NCBI RefSeq assembly: GCF_022965805.1
Contig: NC_133110.1
Span: 36,084,317 to 36,148,316 of the forward strand
Length of the DNA: 64,000 nucleotides
Direction of reading: 5' to 3'
DNA from: Primulina eburnea
Lineage: Eukaryota > Streptophyta > Magnoliopsida > Lamiales > Gesneriaceae
This document shows positions 13,101-26,448 of the stretch, in pieces; positions within the stretch are counted from its first letter, which is position 1; every line of letters starts with the position of its first letter. The notes under the pieces were generated by a model, which saw only the letters and a program-made list of their open reading frames with translations, was not told where the DNA came from and did not search any database. A program made the translations under genes and the position numbers.

Positions 13101-16100
13101 GCTGAAGCTAAACAGGCATCAGAAATGGTTGGCACAATGGGTGTTGCATTGTCGGTTTGCACGCTGCCAGGTCAAGTCACACCAGATCGTTTAGGGCCTG
13201 GAAAAATGGAGCTTGGTCTTGGAATTGTAAGGGATTACTTTGATTATGACTAATAATGTATGTTACTTGAGGTGGAAAGCCTTTATTATTTTTAACTTAT
13301 CAGTGTATTCAATTCGATAATTCAATTATGCCAAGTTGTTTGTTGAATTATTAAAAATTGTTATGCAATTTTTTTATTGCTGGTGTTTGAATTTAAAAGG
13401 TCATGCATCGTATAACATGTGCTTCTGCATCGTATAGCATGTGCGTCTTAGTATGACTCCACATATGTTTATTTTATTTGTCAAATTGAACACCTATTGA
13501 ACATTTTTACTTAAAAGAAACTCCTTACAAATAAGCATTGCTGCATATCACTGGAAATTGATGTTACTTATTCTGTACATTTCTTTCAGCATGGGGAGCC
13601 AGGGGCTGCTGTGGCTGACCTCCAACCTGTAGACATTATGGTCTCTCATGTCCTGAAGCAGATATTGTCAACCGTATGTTGTTATTTTTTGTACAACATT
13701 GAAATCAATTCATATGACAAATCAACTAGTATCCATCTACCACATTGAGCACTTAGTGCTGGACAACATGAGGGGGTTATCATGTAGAGTAAATATGGAA
13801 AACAATTTTTTAATTATCAGCGATCACATGCACATGCCGCATAGTTTATGGAAATTCATGGAAGACAAAATATATACATTTCAGTTGGGTGGCTTTAACA
13901 AAGTCACAATTTTCCTTTTTCCTCTTATCGAGTGGGGATTAGGATTAAGATTGTTACACGCGCGCGCACACACATTATGCACTTTAACTGATTTCATGAA
14001 TAACTTTGTTTTACTTTGGGTGTGATTATTTTGATATATTGACAGGAAACAAACTATGTTCCTATTACACGGGGCAGTAGAGTTGTTCTCATGGTTAATG
14101 GGTAAGTCTGTACTTCTATGTGACTTATTTCTCTATGTGATTTACGAGCATCTTTGTTTTCATTCTGAAAATATGTGTCTTATGTTAAGGTCTCTGCTTA
14201 ATTTTCCATGCATTCATCTTCCAATGAATGCCCGTTTTCTTTCATTTTTATGTTTTTGATTTTTCGTTTTTCATTTCTCTGGATTGCAGGTTAGGAGCCA
14301 CTCCTCTGATGGAACTTATGATCGCAGCTGGAAAAGCTGTTCCCGTGTTGCAGCTGGAACATGGATTGGCAGTTGATAGGGTCTATACTGGGTCTTTTAT
14401 GACCTCTTTGGATATGGCAGGTATGTATGTGCTCGCCAAAGTTTACTGTTATGAAAAAAGTTCACTTCTTATTTTGTTCTTTGGCAGGATTTTCAATCAC
14501 AGTGATGAAAGCAGGCCAAAAGATTTTGAATCGATTGGATGCCCCAACGAAGGCCCCAAATTGGCCTGTTGGTGCTGATGGTTAGTACCATATTGTTGCA
14601 TTGTGGATTTTCCGTTCTAGATTTTTACTGCTGCTGGACAATATTGTTGATTGTCAATATGTCTGCATTTCCCTTCTTTGGCAAAGTTACTATATTTCTT
14701 ATGTAGTTCGATCTCTCTTGTAGGCCGCCCACCCGTTAAAATTCCCGTTCCTCTTCCTCAATCTCGTTCAACAAAGAATGATGAGGTATGTGAATCTAAT
14801 GTGCTTCTATTGATAAATACAATGCTGTGTCTGTCGATAAATACAGTGTTGAGAATGATTGAACTGTTCTTGAGATATTGCCTGCAACCAATGCAGTATC
14901 CCTTCCTGGATTTATCGACCATATTGGTCTTATCTAAGTCATTTTGGGGCTATTTGTGGTCCCTGAAGTCTATTTTCCCCCCCCTCCCCCCCCCCCCCCC
15001 CCCCCCCCCCCAAATTGTCTTATTTTGTGCTGTTCAGTCTTGCAAAACAACATGGTCTTTGGGGAATTATCTTCATTGATTCTCATTGCTTTCACTTTTT
15101 TCTCAGTCATCGAGTCGTCCCGAACAGCTAAGTCCTCAGGGTTATATTCTTGAAATGGTTATCGAAGCAGCAGCTACCGCAGTTATCAATCTCAGAGACA
15201 GCTTAAATGAATGGGACAGCAAAGTTGGTGATGGTGACTGTGGATCAACTGTAAGTGCAGGAAAAATATTTCCCTTATATTTTTTTAGACCATGGTTTTA
15301 GTTTGTACTTTAGTCTGATTTCTTGAGATGTATTAGATGTTTAGAGGTGCATCAGCCATTCTTGAAGACATGAAAAAATAGTGAGTTTCCACTTGCTCAT
15401 TTACCTTTCTTGCTTATACGATCATTTACCTTTCTTGCTTATACGAGCAGTGAGTGTGATTATAAACATAACATTCTGTTGCTATTGTATTCTTGGCCAT
15501 TGGATTTTTTTCATAATTGATTCTTCTTTATAAGGTTTAATGATTACGAATATGGAGTTTTATTATGATGCCTTTTCATAACATGATCAAGGTACAAACC
15601 ACATCTCATGTGTGGATATGGAAAAATAAAAGAAATCATGGCATGGACCTGTTGGGAATACATGCTTATACATCAAAGAGAGTTGGTTATTGGTATAACA
15701 TGTGATGGGAAATGTTGGATCACATGTAAGGGGAAAATTGTTTCATGTAAAAAAATGATAAAGGAAAGCATAATAGGAAGTTTTTTTTTTTTAAAAAAAG
15801 TGTAATAGGCGGCAACTGTGAAAACATATTGGTACTGTAGAATATGACCTCTCTTTGTTTTTGGTCTACAAAATTGTTCTTTGAAATTGTATTCCAGAAG
15901 CGAAAGTATCTTAACCCTCTTGAACTTTTGACACTCCTGAATGTTTTCTACTTGGCTTTCATTTGAATGGTGCCTCAGTGACATATTTGATATGTAGTTT
16001 TTGCCTCCGAAATGTTCTCTAGTTTTTGTTTCGCTTTATTCTTTTTCTTCCAAATGGTCCTCTAGTGGCAGATGTTGAAATGCGATTGGTGTCGAATAAT

Positions 16101-17546
16101 GCTATTCATTGATTGCGTTTTTGTTATATAATTGATAATCTTTATATCTTGTATTACCTTTGGTGGTTATGCGCGCGGTCTGTAACTTGAAGCAAAATGT
16201 TTTTCCTTTATTCAGTTATTATTTATTAACATAGAGTGCACACTTCTAAATTTGGTTGAAGAATGTGGCTAATTTATTAAATATGATCTTGCTGCCCTTA
16301 AATCCAATCATGTTCTTCCATTGCTTATGTAACTTAACTGTTCCAGTTATCCACTGAACGATCCTGCAGAGACAATCAAAGAAACTGGATCTTCTATTAG
16401 AAAAGTCATGGGAGGAACTAGTGGCATCCTGTATAACACTCTCATTCTCTAACCTAAGCTCTTTGTGCAACTTATTTATTGATTTTTGCTGAGAACTTCT
16501 AGTTAAAAGTTAAAACAATTCTTCTGTCTCAAAAACAGATATGACATATTCTTTAAGGCGGCATATGCTCAGTTGAAAGCGGATTGTAATCCAGTCATTA
16601 CACCACTAAATTGTAAGATGATTTGGAATTTAGTCAGGCTTTTACTCGTGAGTTGGTGTATCTTGCTCTATCATTAACCATAACTCGTGATTTAGGGGTT
16701 AATGCTCTTGAAGCTGCTATTGCTGCTGTCAGTAAATATGGAGGTGCCAGTGCTGGCTACCGCACGCTATTGGATGCTCTTATTCCGGCATCCTCCGTAC
16801 TTAAGGAGGTTTGAGCCGACAGATTTTAGGCGAGCCCTTTTTAAAACTGATATTTAATTAATACTGTAAGCTTCATGAACAGAAATTGACTGCTGGGGAA
16901 GATCCCGTCGATGCCTTTGTTGTCTCAGCTGAAGCAGCAGTTGCAGGTGCTGAGTCAACAAAAAGCATGCAAGCACAGGTGACGTTCTTGATTCTTCACA
17001 TGTTCTTTTAATATCATTCGATGCCATGATGACATTGAAGGAGAAACCATTTTAGACGCAATATTTGATGGCTTCAAAGTAAAAATATTGGTGGAAGATA
17101 TTTTCATTTTCAAACGCCATTAACATAGCATTTACTAGATACAAAAAGCTTGGGTGCTAAATATAGGAAAAGAAGACAGCAATCTTCAACCATCTTTCAT
17201 TTTGAAAAAACGCGGGCATGAATTGGTGGATCAGAATAAGCACAAATGTTTTTTCTAACGAAAGTTGTAGTAATCAACTTGTGATTTGTTTCAGGTGGGT
17301 CGTTCATCATATGTCTCGGCAGATATTCTTGCATCAGTTCCCGATCCAGGGGCGATGGCTGCAGCTTCTTGGTATCGAGCAGCAGCCTGGCTGTCAAGGA
17401 TAAGTACCATGCATCGTGAGTGCAAATTTTTAGGTTTCCAGCGTTACGTCCTTCCGTCTCGTTTTTGTTCTCGAGGAGGAAATTGTGATGAGCATACTTT
17501 TGCTTGTTCTAACTACGAGCTTTCCGCTTATGCTGTTACTGCATAA
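7125..17546 (+). CDS. DAK: Dihydroxyacetone kinase (DAK1/DhaK + DAK2/DhaL), 20 exons
   Basis: The enzyme uses ATP to phosphorylate dihydroxyacetone (also glyceraldehyde), probably in the cytosol. Exons: 7125-7164, 7719-7792, 7892-7955, 8328-8440, 8550-8597, 11824-11895, 12001-12090, 13053-13226, 13590-13673, 14046-14101, 14290-14420, 14488-14580, 14724-14785, 15107-15250, 15337-15380, 16347-16430, 16539-16612, 16696-16808, 16883-16978, 17295-17546. All have GT-AG borders and total 635 codons. The DhaK half carries [17 protein letters not shown], whose first His is the substrate-binding residue in the family. The DhaL half carries [15 protein letters not shown], the Mg-ATP aspartate motif. The start [14 protein letters not shown] fits plant homologues. 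The last exon drifts out of the family frame after WYRAAA near 17386: one base appears missing, and in the next frame AVKDKYHAS runs to TGA at 17417-17419, giving about 593 residues, close to the usual length. As given, the tail is 42 residues longer and unrelated. Intron 5 holds an antisense LINE. Confidence 0.93.
8673..11700 (-). mobile_element. 5'-truncated L1-type LINE, antisense in DAK intron 5
   Basis: A T-run at about 8676-8694 is the poly(A) tail of an element on the - strand. Reading leftward from about 11695 come a pre-RT region (KEWNREVFG-like, 11471-11695) and reverse transcriptase blocks at 10636-10986 ([18 protein letters not shown], then [13 protein letters not shown]). These are followed by the catalytic FADD at 10327-10596, a [24 protein letters not shown] segment near 9850, and a zf-RVT region near 9000-9265. 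Stops and frame changes separate these blocks, so it is inactive. The 5' part (ORF1 and endonuclease) is missing, as is common for LINE insertions. I found no clear target duplication. Confidence 0.9.
14977..15011. repeat. Poly-C tract (34 of 35 bases C) in DAK intron 13
   Basis: The run is interrupted only by T at 14985. It lies 95 bp upstream of the exon 14 acceptor. The opposite strand is a G-run able in principle to form a quadruplex. Length in the assembly is unreliable. Confidence 0.95.
15397..15446. repeat. Perfect 25-bp tandem duplication in DAK intron 15
   Basis: The 25-bp unit starting TCATTTACCTTTCTTGC occurs twice back to back at 15397-15421 and 15422-15446. Confidence 0.9.
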
Positions 17547-18749
17547 AGCCGAGATAGCAGTATCATTTATCGTCGTACAAAAATTGTAATACCATCCACT
17601 ATGTACTCTTGACTTCAAAATTTTTGATGTCATAACAACTATTTTTGTTTCTATTACTTAAAAAATCTTACTTATACCCGACCCTAATATATATATATAT
17701 ATATATATGATTTTTCGGTTTTGATGTTAATTCTAATATGTTTTTGTTGAATAATATATGAAAAAATTGTTATATAGGGTTGATGCTATTATGTAAAATA
17801 ACGATGTTATGATAAATTATTTATAATATTTTGTTATTTTTTTTATAATGTTTAATTAGTTAATTTTTATATTAAATTTTTATTCGTTATTGTTATCTAC
17901 CAAATATTCATAGCTTATTTGATATAATTCAAATACCAGAAATACAATTATAAGTGGTAATATGATACTTGAGTAGTATATAAATATTCAATTATCTGAT
18001 GGGTATAAGGATGTGGATGAAATTAAATACCCATGAAGATGAAGATGTAATAAATGAAGATGAAGATGGAAGATATGAAATCACACTCAAACCCAATCTA
18101 TTGTCATACCTAACAAAAACGAGTCTTGATTTTTTACAACGCGGAATTAGATGTCTCTCTATAAAAGAAAAATAAAAAGAATTATGATAACCCCACATAA
18201 CTTCTATCTTTCACTAAGTTATAAGTATTTTTAGAGACGATTTTATGAATTTATATCAGTGAGACTAGTGGACCTGATTTATATTTGAAGTTAAAAGTAA
18301 TAATTTTTGACATAAAAATAATATTTTTTTTGAATCGGATTGAATATGAGTTTCATCTCATAAAATTGACTTTTCGTCAAATAAGAATTTTTGTGTTTAA
18401 AATTTTTTAAATCATATTTCTGATCCATTTTCATAATTATGATTTATGATCTTATTTTATATTAATATGAATCAAACTATTTTTAAAAAATAGATGAAAT
18501 ATAAAATATATTTAGAAAATAAAATACTATTAAAACACGCAATATTACACCAGAGCAATAGCCTTTCCTAAAATTTCATTTCCTTTTCAAAGAGGCAAAT
18601 CTTACTAAGATCGCATTGTCAAGAGAATTTCACCTCGAAAGTCGCTACTTGCACTTTGCTCTACGTAAAAACCATTTCCAGAAAACCTTCGGTAGTGTAA
18701 TTTTCTCCCCAATTGTGTTTCGGGAAGTAGAAAATTAGCAAGGGAGCGA
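17547..18749. other. Intergenic region between DAK and calmodulin
   Basis: It contains the DAK 3' region, an (AT)n run at about 17689-17708, and very AT-rich DNA. Near 18230-18370 is a stretch with weak resemblance to the GTGAGAC MITE family. The calmodulin promoter and leader must lie in the last few hundred bases; no sharp TATA box was picked out. Confidence 0.4.
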
Positions 18750-21190
<2,441 letters not shown>

Positions 21191-22248
21191 TTTTTCGAGA
21201 TTATATGGAATCTGGAGTTGAAAGCATTGGTTAATTGGGTACTACCATCTATCTGCCTACTATCTGTCTTATACGGCATTATCGTTTATGCTCTTCTGGA
21301 CTTGAGCTATGAATTTAGCCTAGATTGTTAAGGACATATCAACCTCAATATCTGTTCCTTTGAAAACATTCTTCTGTTTACTTTTAAGTGCCTATGAATA
21401 CCACTCTGTATTGTTTTTTGAATTTTGAAGTGAGGGGCTGATTTTATTTTCAATTCGGATGGTCGTCGTCGTGTCGAGTTCATAGGATTACATAAAAAAA
21501 AATACAAAAAACAAAATTAATAAAACTAAGCCTTACACTGTAACTTACCCACTTGTTTACGACGTGTTGTTTTTTTATTGTTGCAAACTTACTTTTTTTA
21601 GTCACGTCGAGCTTCGTTATCTACCAGCATGGCTACATGGCTAAACTTATCACAAGTATTATATTAAAATAAATAATGAGAAAAATGTTATTTTAATCCC
21701 CAAATTATGGGGTTCATGCATGGTTGTCTATGTATGCAGTCATTAAAGTTAAATCCTATACTACTATTTTATATCCTAATTTAGGTTAATTGGCAGTGAA
21801 TCAAATTTCTAATTAAAATATTCGATAAAACATAATCACATATATGATTGCATAACTAAAATTGATTTACTCTGAAAAAAATATCACACGCCTGATTGAA
21901 GAACTAAATAGTATTCTGGGTACTCTTAGCAACATTTTCGTCGAAGTTGTTGCACAGAATTTGACTAATATACATTAGAGTGAAAATATCACACGCATGA
22001 TTAAAGAACTAAATAGCATTCTGGGTAATCATAGCAACATTTTCGTTGAGGTCGTTGCACAGAATTTGACTATATAAATTAAATTCAAAGATTTATTCAA
22101 TGTGCATCGACCGCAAATTTCTTGTCAAAAATAATACATTTTGGATGAGTAGTATAAAAACCAACGTCGTATCAAATGTCCGAGTCCATTCTAATAAATA
22201 AATTCACACAATAATAACTCCCTAATTAAAACCCATACTGATTACTAC
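21191..22248. other. Calmodulin 3' region and intergenic DNA
   Basis: The first ~250 bp are the likely 3' UTR. A two-copy tandem repeat follows at 21878-22075. Nothing coding is seen. Confidence 0.5.
21878..22075. repeat. Two-copy direct repeat, ~90 bp units at a 105-bp period
   Basis: Units at about 21878-21967 and 21983-22072 share ATATCACACGC, AGAACTAAATAG, TTCTGGGTA, AGCAACATTTTCGT and TTGCACAGAATTTGACTA with a few substitutions. A local segmental duplication. Confidence 0.85.
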
Positions 22249-22544
22249 TTAGAGGTGTTCATCGGTCGATTCGTTTCGATTTTCGATTTTTTATTTCGGT
22301 TTTCGATTTTACAAAAATGGTTCGGTTATTTCGGTTTTGATACAATTATTTAAATTAATAAGATAAATATATTGTAAAATTAATATGTTATTTTTTTACA
22401 TGATTTCTTAGTAAAATATTTAAGTATAAAGTCTAAATAAATTACATAAACAACAATCAACTAAATATTATTCAAATAATTCATCCGGTTTTCGTTTTGA
22501 ATTTTCTATTTTTTCAATTTTATCCGAAATTTAAACACCCCTAA
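22249..22544. mobile_element. hAT-like MITE (~295 bp) with GAGGTGTTCA-type ends
   Basis: The left end TAGAGGTGTTCA and right end TTAAACACCCCTA are imperfect inverted repeats. The flanks give an 8-bp duplication with one mismatch (ATTACTAC / ATTATTAC). The interior is rich in TTTCGGTTTTCGATT words, a pattern seen in common plant hAT MITEs. No coding sequence. Confidence 0.65.
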
Positions 22545-22649
22545 TTATTACTAACATTGTCAGGAATCATGATATAAAATTAATATACAAACATGGCAAG
22601 AAAATAAAAGAAAAAATTATATCCCAACACTTTTCTAAAAATCTATTGT

Positions 22650-23175
22650 TCATCTGTAAGAGAAGATGCAGTTTCCAGCTGAATGAGAGGACGAGTTCTT
22701 GTGATTGTGCATCCAAACCTTGAACACTTTCCTGCTGATCCCTATCCCTCTACAGAACCTCTCGATTTCATCCTCTTCTTGATCTTTCCTCTGCAGCTTC
22801 CACCCCAGATTCTCCGCGAAGCCCAGCATTTTCTCCTTTTGCTCCTCCGAGAACTTGGTCCGGAACCTCTTCTTGTTGATCGAGGACTCCGGGGAGTACG
22901 GGATGGCGGCCGCCATTTGTCTGTCCGACCTCCCGCCGCCGCTGTAGTCTATGATCTCCCCCACCACCTGGCTGCGGTGGGTTGTGCTGTAGGTGACTTT
23001 TCGGTGGAAGCTACGGTGGCAGCCGCATGCAGCGCAGCTGAGTAGACCTCCCGGGGTGGTGTAGTCCGGCGTGAACTCCCCGCATCCGTCCGTCGCGTAG
23101 CTACCCAGGCTGGCTGCATGGTTTCTTTGGCATTCTCTGTATACTTCATTGCCACTGCTGTTGTCTCCTCCCTCC

Positions 23176-23177
<2 letters not shown>
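22650..23177 (-). CDS. Zinc-finger homeodomain (ZF-HD) transcription factor, intronless
   Basis: A nuclear DNA-binding factor of the plant-specific ZF-HD family, 175 residues from the ATG at 23175-23177. Near residue 13 begins the ZF dimerisation region: YRECQRNHAASLGSYATDGC, then SCAACGCHRSFHRK, with the conserved Cys/His set. The C-terminal homeodomain starts KKRFRTKFSEEQKEKMLGFA and includes FKVWMHNHKN in the recognition helix. ZF-HD genes are usually intronless, as here. The protein is short for the family because the linker is brief. An in-frame ATG upstream at 23256-23258 would add 27 residues, mostly a Tyr-Ile run read from a TA repeat. I chose the inner ATG because the conserved part starts just after it. 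The frame is intact. The exact ZHD subgroup is not determined. Confidence 0.92.

Positions 23178-23178
<1 letters not shown>

Positions 23179-23225
<47 letters not shown>
23179..23225. repeat. (TA)23 microsatellite abutting the ZF-HD start codon
   Basis: An almost pure TA run ends one base from the ATG of the ZF-HD gene on the - strand. It therefore lies in the 5' leader, or codes Tyr-Ile repeats if the upstream ATG is used. Confidence 0.97.
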
Positions 23226-23233
<8 letters not shown>

Positions 23234-23320
23234 CCCTGATCCCTCTCCTCTCACACACACAAAGAAAGAGAAACGGTGTTTTCTTTCTCTAGTCTCACAG
23301 TTGAGATGGAGATGGAGATG

Positions 23321-23330
23321 GTGTATATAA
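23321..23330 (-). promoter_or_regulatory. Likely TATA box of the ZF-HD gene
   Basis: The - strand reads TTATATACAC about 145 bp upstream of the chosen ATG. The leader that would follow is CT-rich and contains the TA repeat. Confidence 0.5.
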
Positions 23331-24632
23331 CAATGGTGTTTGTTGGGTATATAATTTGAAGATAAACGTGGTTGCAATGAATTCTACTGTTCCTGTTGAC
23401 CTAACTCTTTTTACATTTTTTACCTTTATTCGCATCTTTTTTTGTGGAAATTCTGGTTGTACCATAAAAACCATGTTACTCGTGGAAACAAAACATAGCC
23501 TTCTATGTATGGAATTGAAAGAGTACATACTAGGTTTGGACATGGGATTAATGTTCGAAACGAACGATGAAATATTAGTTGATCATCGTGATTTTTTTAT
23601 ATGATATCTGATTCAAGACTTACCATAAATTAGAGTAATTTTCTAATATATTATTTTATATTTATATATATATATAATTTATCATATCACGAACCAAACG
23701 GTTTAGCCGTGAAAATAAAAATATATGTATGTGTCGATCTGTCGCTTAAATATTTCTTAGTTTCCAACTCAATTCTTTCTGTGATGTTTTGTCGGAGTTG
23801 GAGATTTTTTTTGGGTAATAAAGTAATTATTTATTATATAGGAGTGGGATTTATTATTTTTATATATCTCAATAAAAATGGATTTATTGTGGTATGCGAC
23901 GACAAATCGATAATGGACAGCAAGATTTTGTAATTTTCTAATTATAAGAAACACGACTTTTCACAATCAATATCCCATTGTGTTTTTTTTTTTATTTTAT
24001 TTTATGTATTATGTTATATTTGTGAGTATATAGTCTATGTGGCTTTATTATAGCCACTGCTTTTCTTTTTTAGAATTTTTTTTTGATAAGTTTAAAAATT
24101 TTGCACCAAATCTTTTCATATTTTCTTACATGAATAATTTATTTATTTATCTAAAGAAATTGAAATTAAAATATAAATAAAATAAATGTATTGTTTACTT
24201 GGTGATTTCATTGAGGGGCTATAATTTGAATGTTAAAAATCGATTGGTAAAATATATAAAGTTGTTTGATGTGAACGATGAGATCCAAATTTTTAGTACA
24301 ATTTTCCATTTTATTCAAGTGTTACAATAATAATTGGAGTTTAAAAATGGTTATGATATCCTTCTCTTTCAATTAATCATCACATTTTTCATTGTCATAT
24401 TTCACGAGCCAAATTGCATATTTTAATGGAAATTTACATAATATGTTGAAGATCCGAGAACTATAATTTGATCGTATCATATGAGAGGAAAAAAATTCGA
24501 TAAAAAAATAAAATAAGATATAATATAGAATAATACATATAAATTATGTTAAAAATAGTTACTACTAATTAATATTTAATATTATCCTTTCCTTTTATGG
24601 ATCTATATGGACACGTACACATGTCCCTAGTG

Positions 24633-24683
<51 letters not shown>

Positions 24684-24835
24684 TAGACACAATCCCATCA
24701 TATCTTAATATTTATCTATCAACTTCACCACAATCAAAAATGGAAGCAATCATAAAACTAAGTAAAATTCTTTAAAAAAACACACCAAAAAGGTGGAAAT
24801 CTGGGATTTAACTGGTCGGAAAAAAAATGTATCAA
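23331..24835. other. AT-rich intergenic DNA
   Basis: No supported gene. It holds the upstream region of the ZF-HD gene and a trinucleotide microsatellite at 24637-24682. Confidence 0.5.
24637..24682. repeat. (ATT)15 microsatellite
   Basis: An uninterrupted run of ATT units. Confidence 0.97.
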
Positions 24836-25008
24836 GATAAAAATTTGTATGAATCGGTCTTACGGTCGTATTTTGTGAGACAGATTTATTTGAGGCATCC
24901 ATGAAAAAGTATTTATGCTAAAAGTATTACTTTTTATTGTGAATATCGGTAGAGTTGACCCGTTTCACAGATAAAAAATCGTGAGACCGTCTCACAAGAA
25001 ACATACTC
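24836..25008 (-). mobile_element. Mutator-like MITE, GTGAGAC family, copy 3
   Basis: A reverse-orientation copy with GTGAGACCGTCTCAC near its right end (about 24981) and a mutated left end (ATCGGTCTTACGG). No clear flanking duplication; an old copy. Confidence 0.8.
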
Positions 25009-25450
25009 CTAAATCAATGTAGTTTATATCATTTTTTAAGTGGAAATTTAATTTTAAAATAGAAAATTATATTTTGATCTTATATATTGTTAAATTTTAG
25101 TTTTATTCAGTTATTTTTTTCTTAAAAAAATTTTGTTTTTTTCCGACATCAAGCTGATATTAAACTGACGTATATAATATCACATCAAAATTTTCGATGA
25201 AAAATGATTAAAATTATAACGATACAAATATGCAAGACCAAATTTTCATTTTTTTTTCATTTTAAAATAAAAGATTAAAAACTATATATTTTGATCTGAA
25301 ATTTGAGCTTCACGTCAGTTTATAAATTATAGCAAGTAGTACAGTTATGATCATAATGGTTCCACGAACATTATTTATTATTATTAAAAGACTAAGCACC
25401 AAGTAGATTGGAGAGAGTCAGCTTGTCCTCGTTCATATATTGTTATTAAT

Positions 25451-25631
25451 AGTAAGTTTTTATGAGACGGTCTCACGAATCTTTATTTGTGTGACAGGTT
25501 AATTCTATCAATATTCATAATAAAAAGTAATATTCTTAGCATAAAAAGTAATATTTTTTCATAGATGACCAAAATAAGATATTTGTCTCACAAAATACGA
25601 TCTGTGAGACCGTCTCACACAAATTTTTGTC
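25451..25631 (+). mobile_element. Mutator-like MITE, GTGAGAC family, copy 4
   Basis: Forward copy from AGTAAGTTTTTATGAGACGG to CACAAATTTTTGTC, with the central AGCATAAAAAGTAAT block. Confidence 0.85.
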
Positions 25632-26006
25632 ATATATTGATTGTAAACCACATAATTAACTCATATTTTTAATCAAATATTAGTTATATCATATCCACAT
25701 AACCAGAGCCACTCACATTTTAATTTTAAAAGATGAAGAACGAATTAATATATTTAAAACATAATTATAAAAATATATATATGTAAAAAATATTTATATT
25801 AAATAATTTTGACGAAGTATTTGCTTGTTTGGCTCGTGGTCTCGGTATGGAATATATATTATTACAAACATTTTTAAAATTCATCGAATCATATGAAAGT
25901 GGATTTGAATTCCATGGTAATGCACGTTGGGTGCATAGATAAAATATTTTAGTGTGTCTATATTTATTAATTAATAACTAAAATAAAAAATAAATTAATA
26001 AGTAAA

Positions 26007-26190
26007 GAGTAAGTCTATTGTGAGACGGTCTCATGAATCTTTATCTGTGAGACGGGTCAATCCTATCGCTATTCACAATAAAAAATGATATCATTTAGCA
26101 TAAAAAATAATATTTTTTCATGTATGACTTAAATAAGAGATCCGTCTCACAAAATACGACCCGTGAGATCGTCTCACACAAGTTTTTGTC
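26007..26190 (+). mobile_element. Mutator-like MITE, GTGAGAC family, copy 5
   Basis: Forward copy from GAGTAAGTCTATTGTGAGAC to CACAAGTTTTTGTC. Confidence 0.88.
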
Positions 26191-26266
26191 GTAAATAAAT
26201 AAGTAAATATGATAAAGATAAGATAATAAGATAGGAAAAAATAAAAGGGAAAAAGTAAAGGTCACG

Positions 26267-26448
26267 GAGTGAGTCTCATGTGAGACCGTCTCACGGATCA
26301 TAATATGTGAGACGGGTCAACCCTACCCATATTCACAATAAAAAGTAATACTCTTAGCATAAAAAGTAATACTTTTTCATGGGTGACCCAAATAAGAGAT
26401 CCGTCTCACAAATACGACCCGTAAGACCGTCTCACACAAGTTTTTGCC
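26267..26448 (+). mobile_element. Mutator-like MITE, GTGAGAC family, copy 6
   Basis: A 182-bp forward copy from GAGTGAGTCTCATGTGAGAC to AAGTTTTTGCC. The flanking 9-mers AAGGTCACG and AAAGTCACG match at 8 of 9 positions. Only 76 bp separate it from copy 5. Confidence 0.92.

Noticed and set aside
14944..15153. Open frame with a long proline run
   Set aside because: It is the poly-C tract of DAK intron 13 read as CCC codons.
22683..23045. 120-codon frame on the + strand
   Set aside because: Shadow of the ZF-HD gene on the other strand; no family resemblance.
23178..23330. Open frames encoding long Tyr-Ile (YIYI) repeats near 23.2 kb, and likewise near 56.2, 61.5 and 63.5 kb
   Set aside because: They are translations of TA microsatellites and appear on both strands at once. 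Not proteins.
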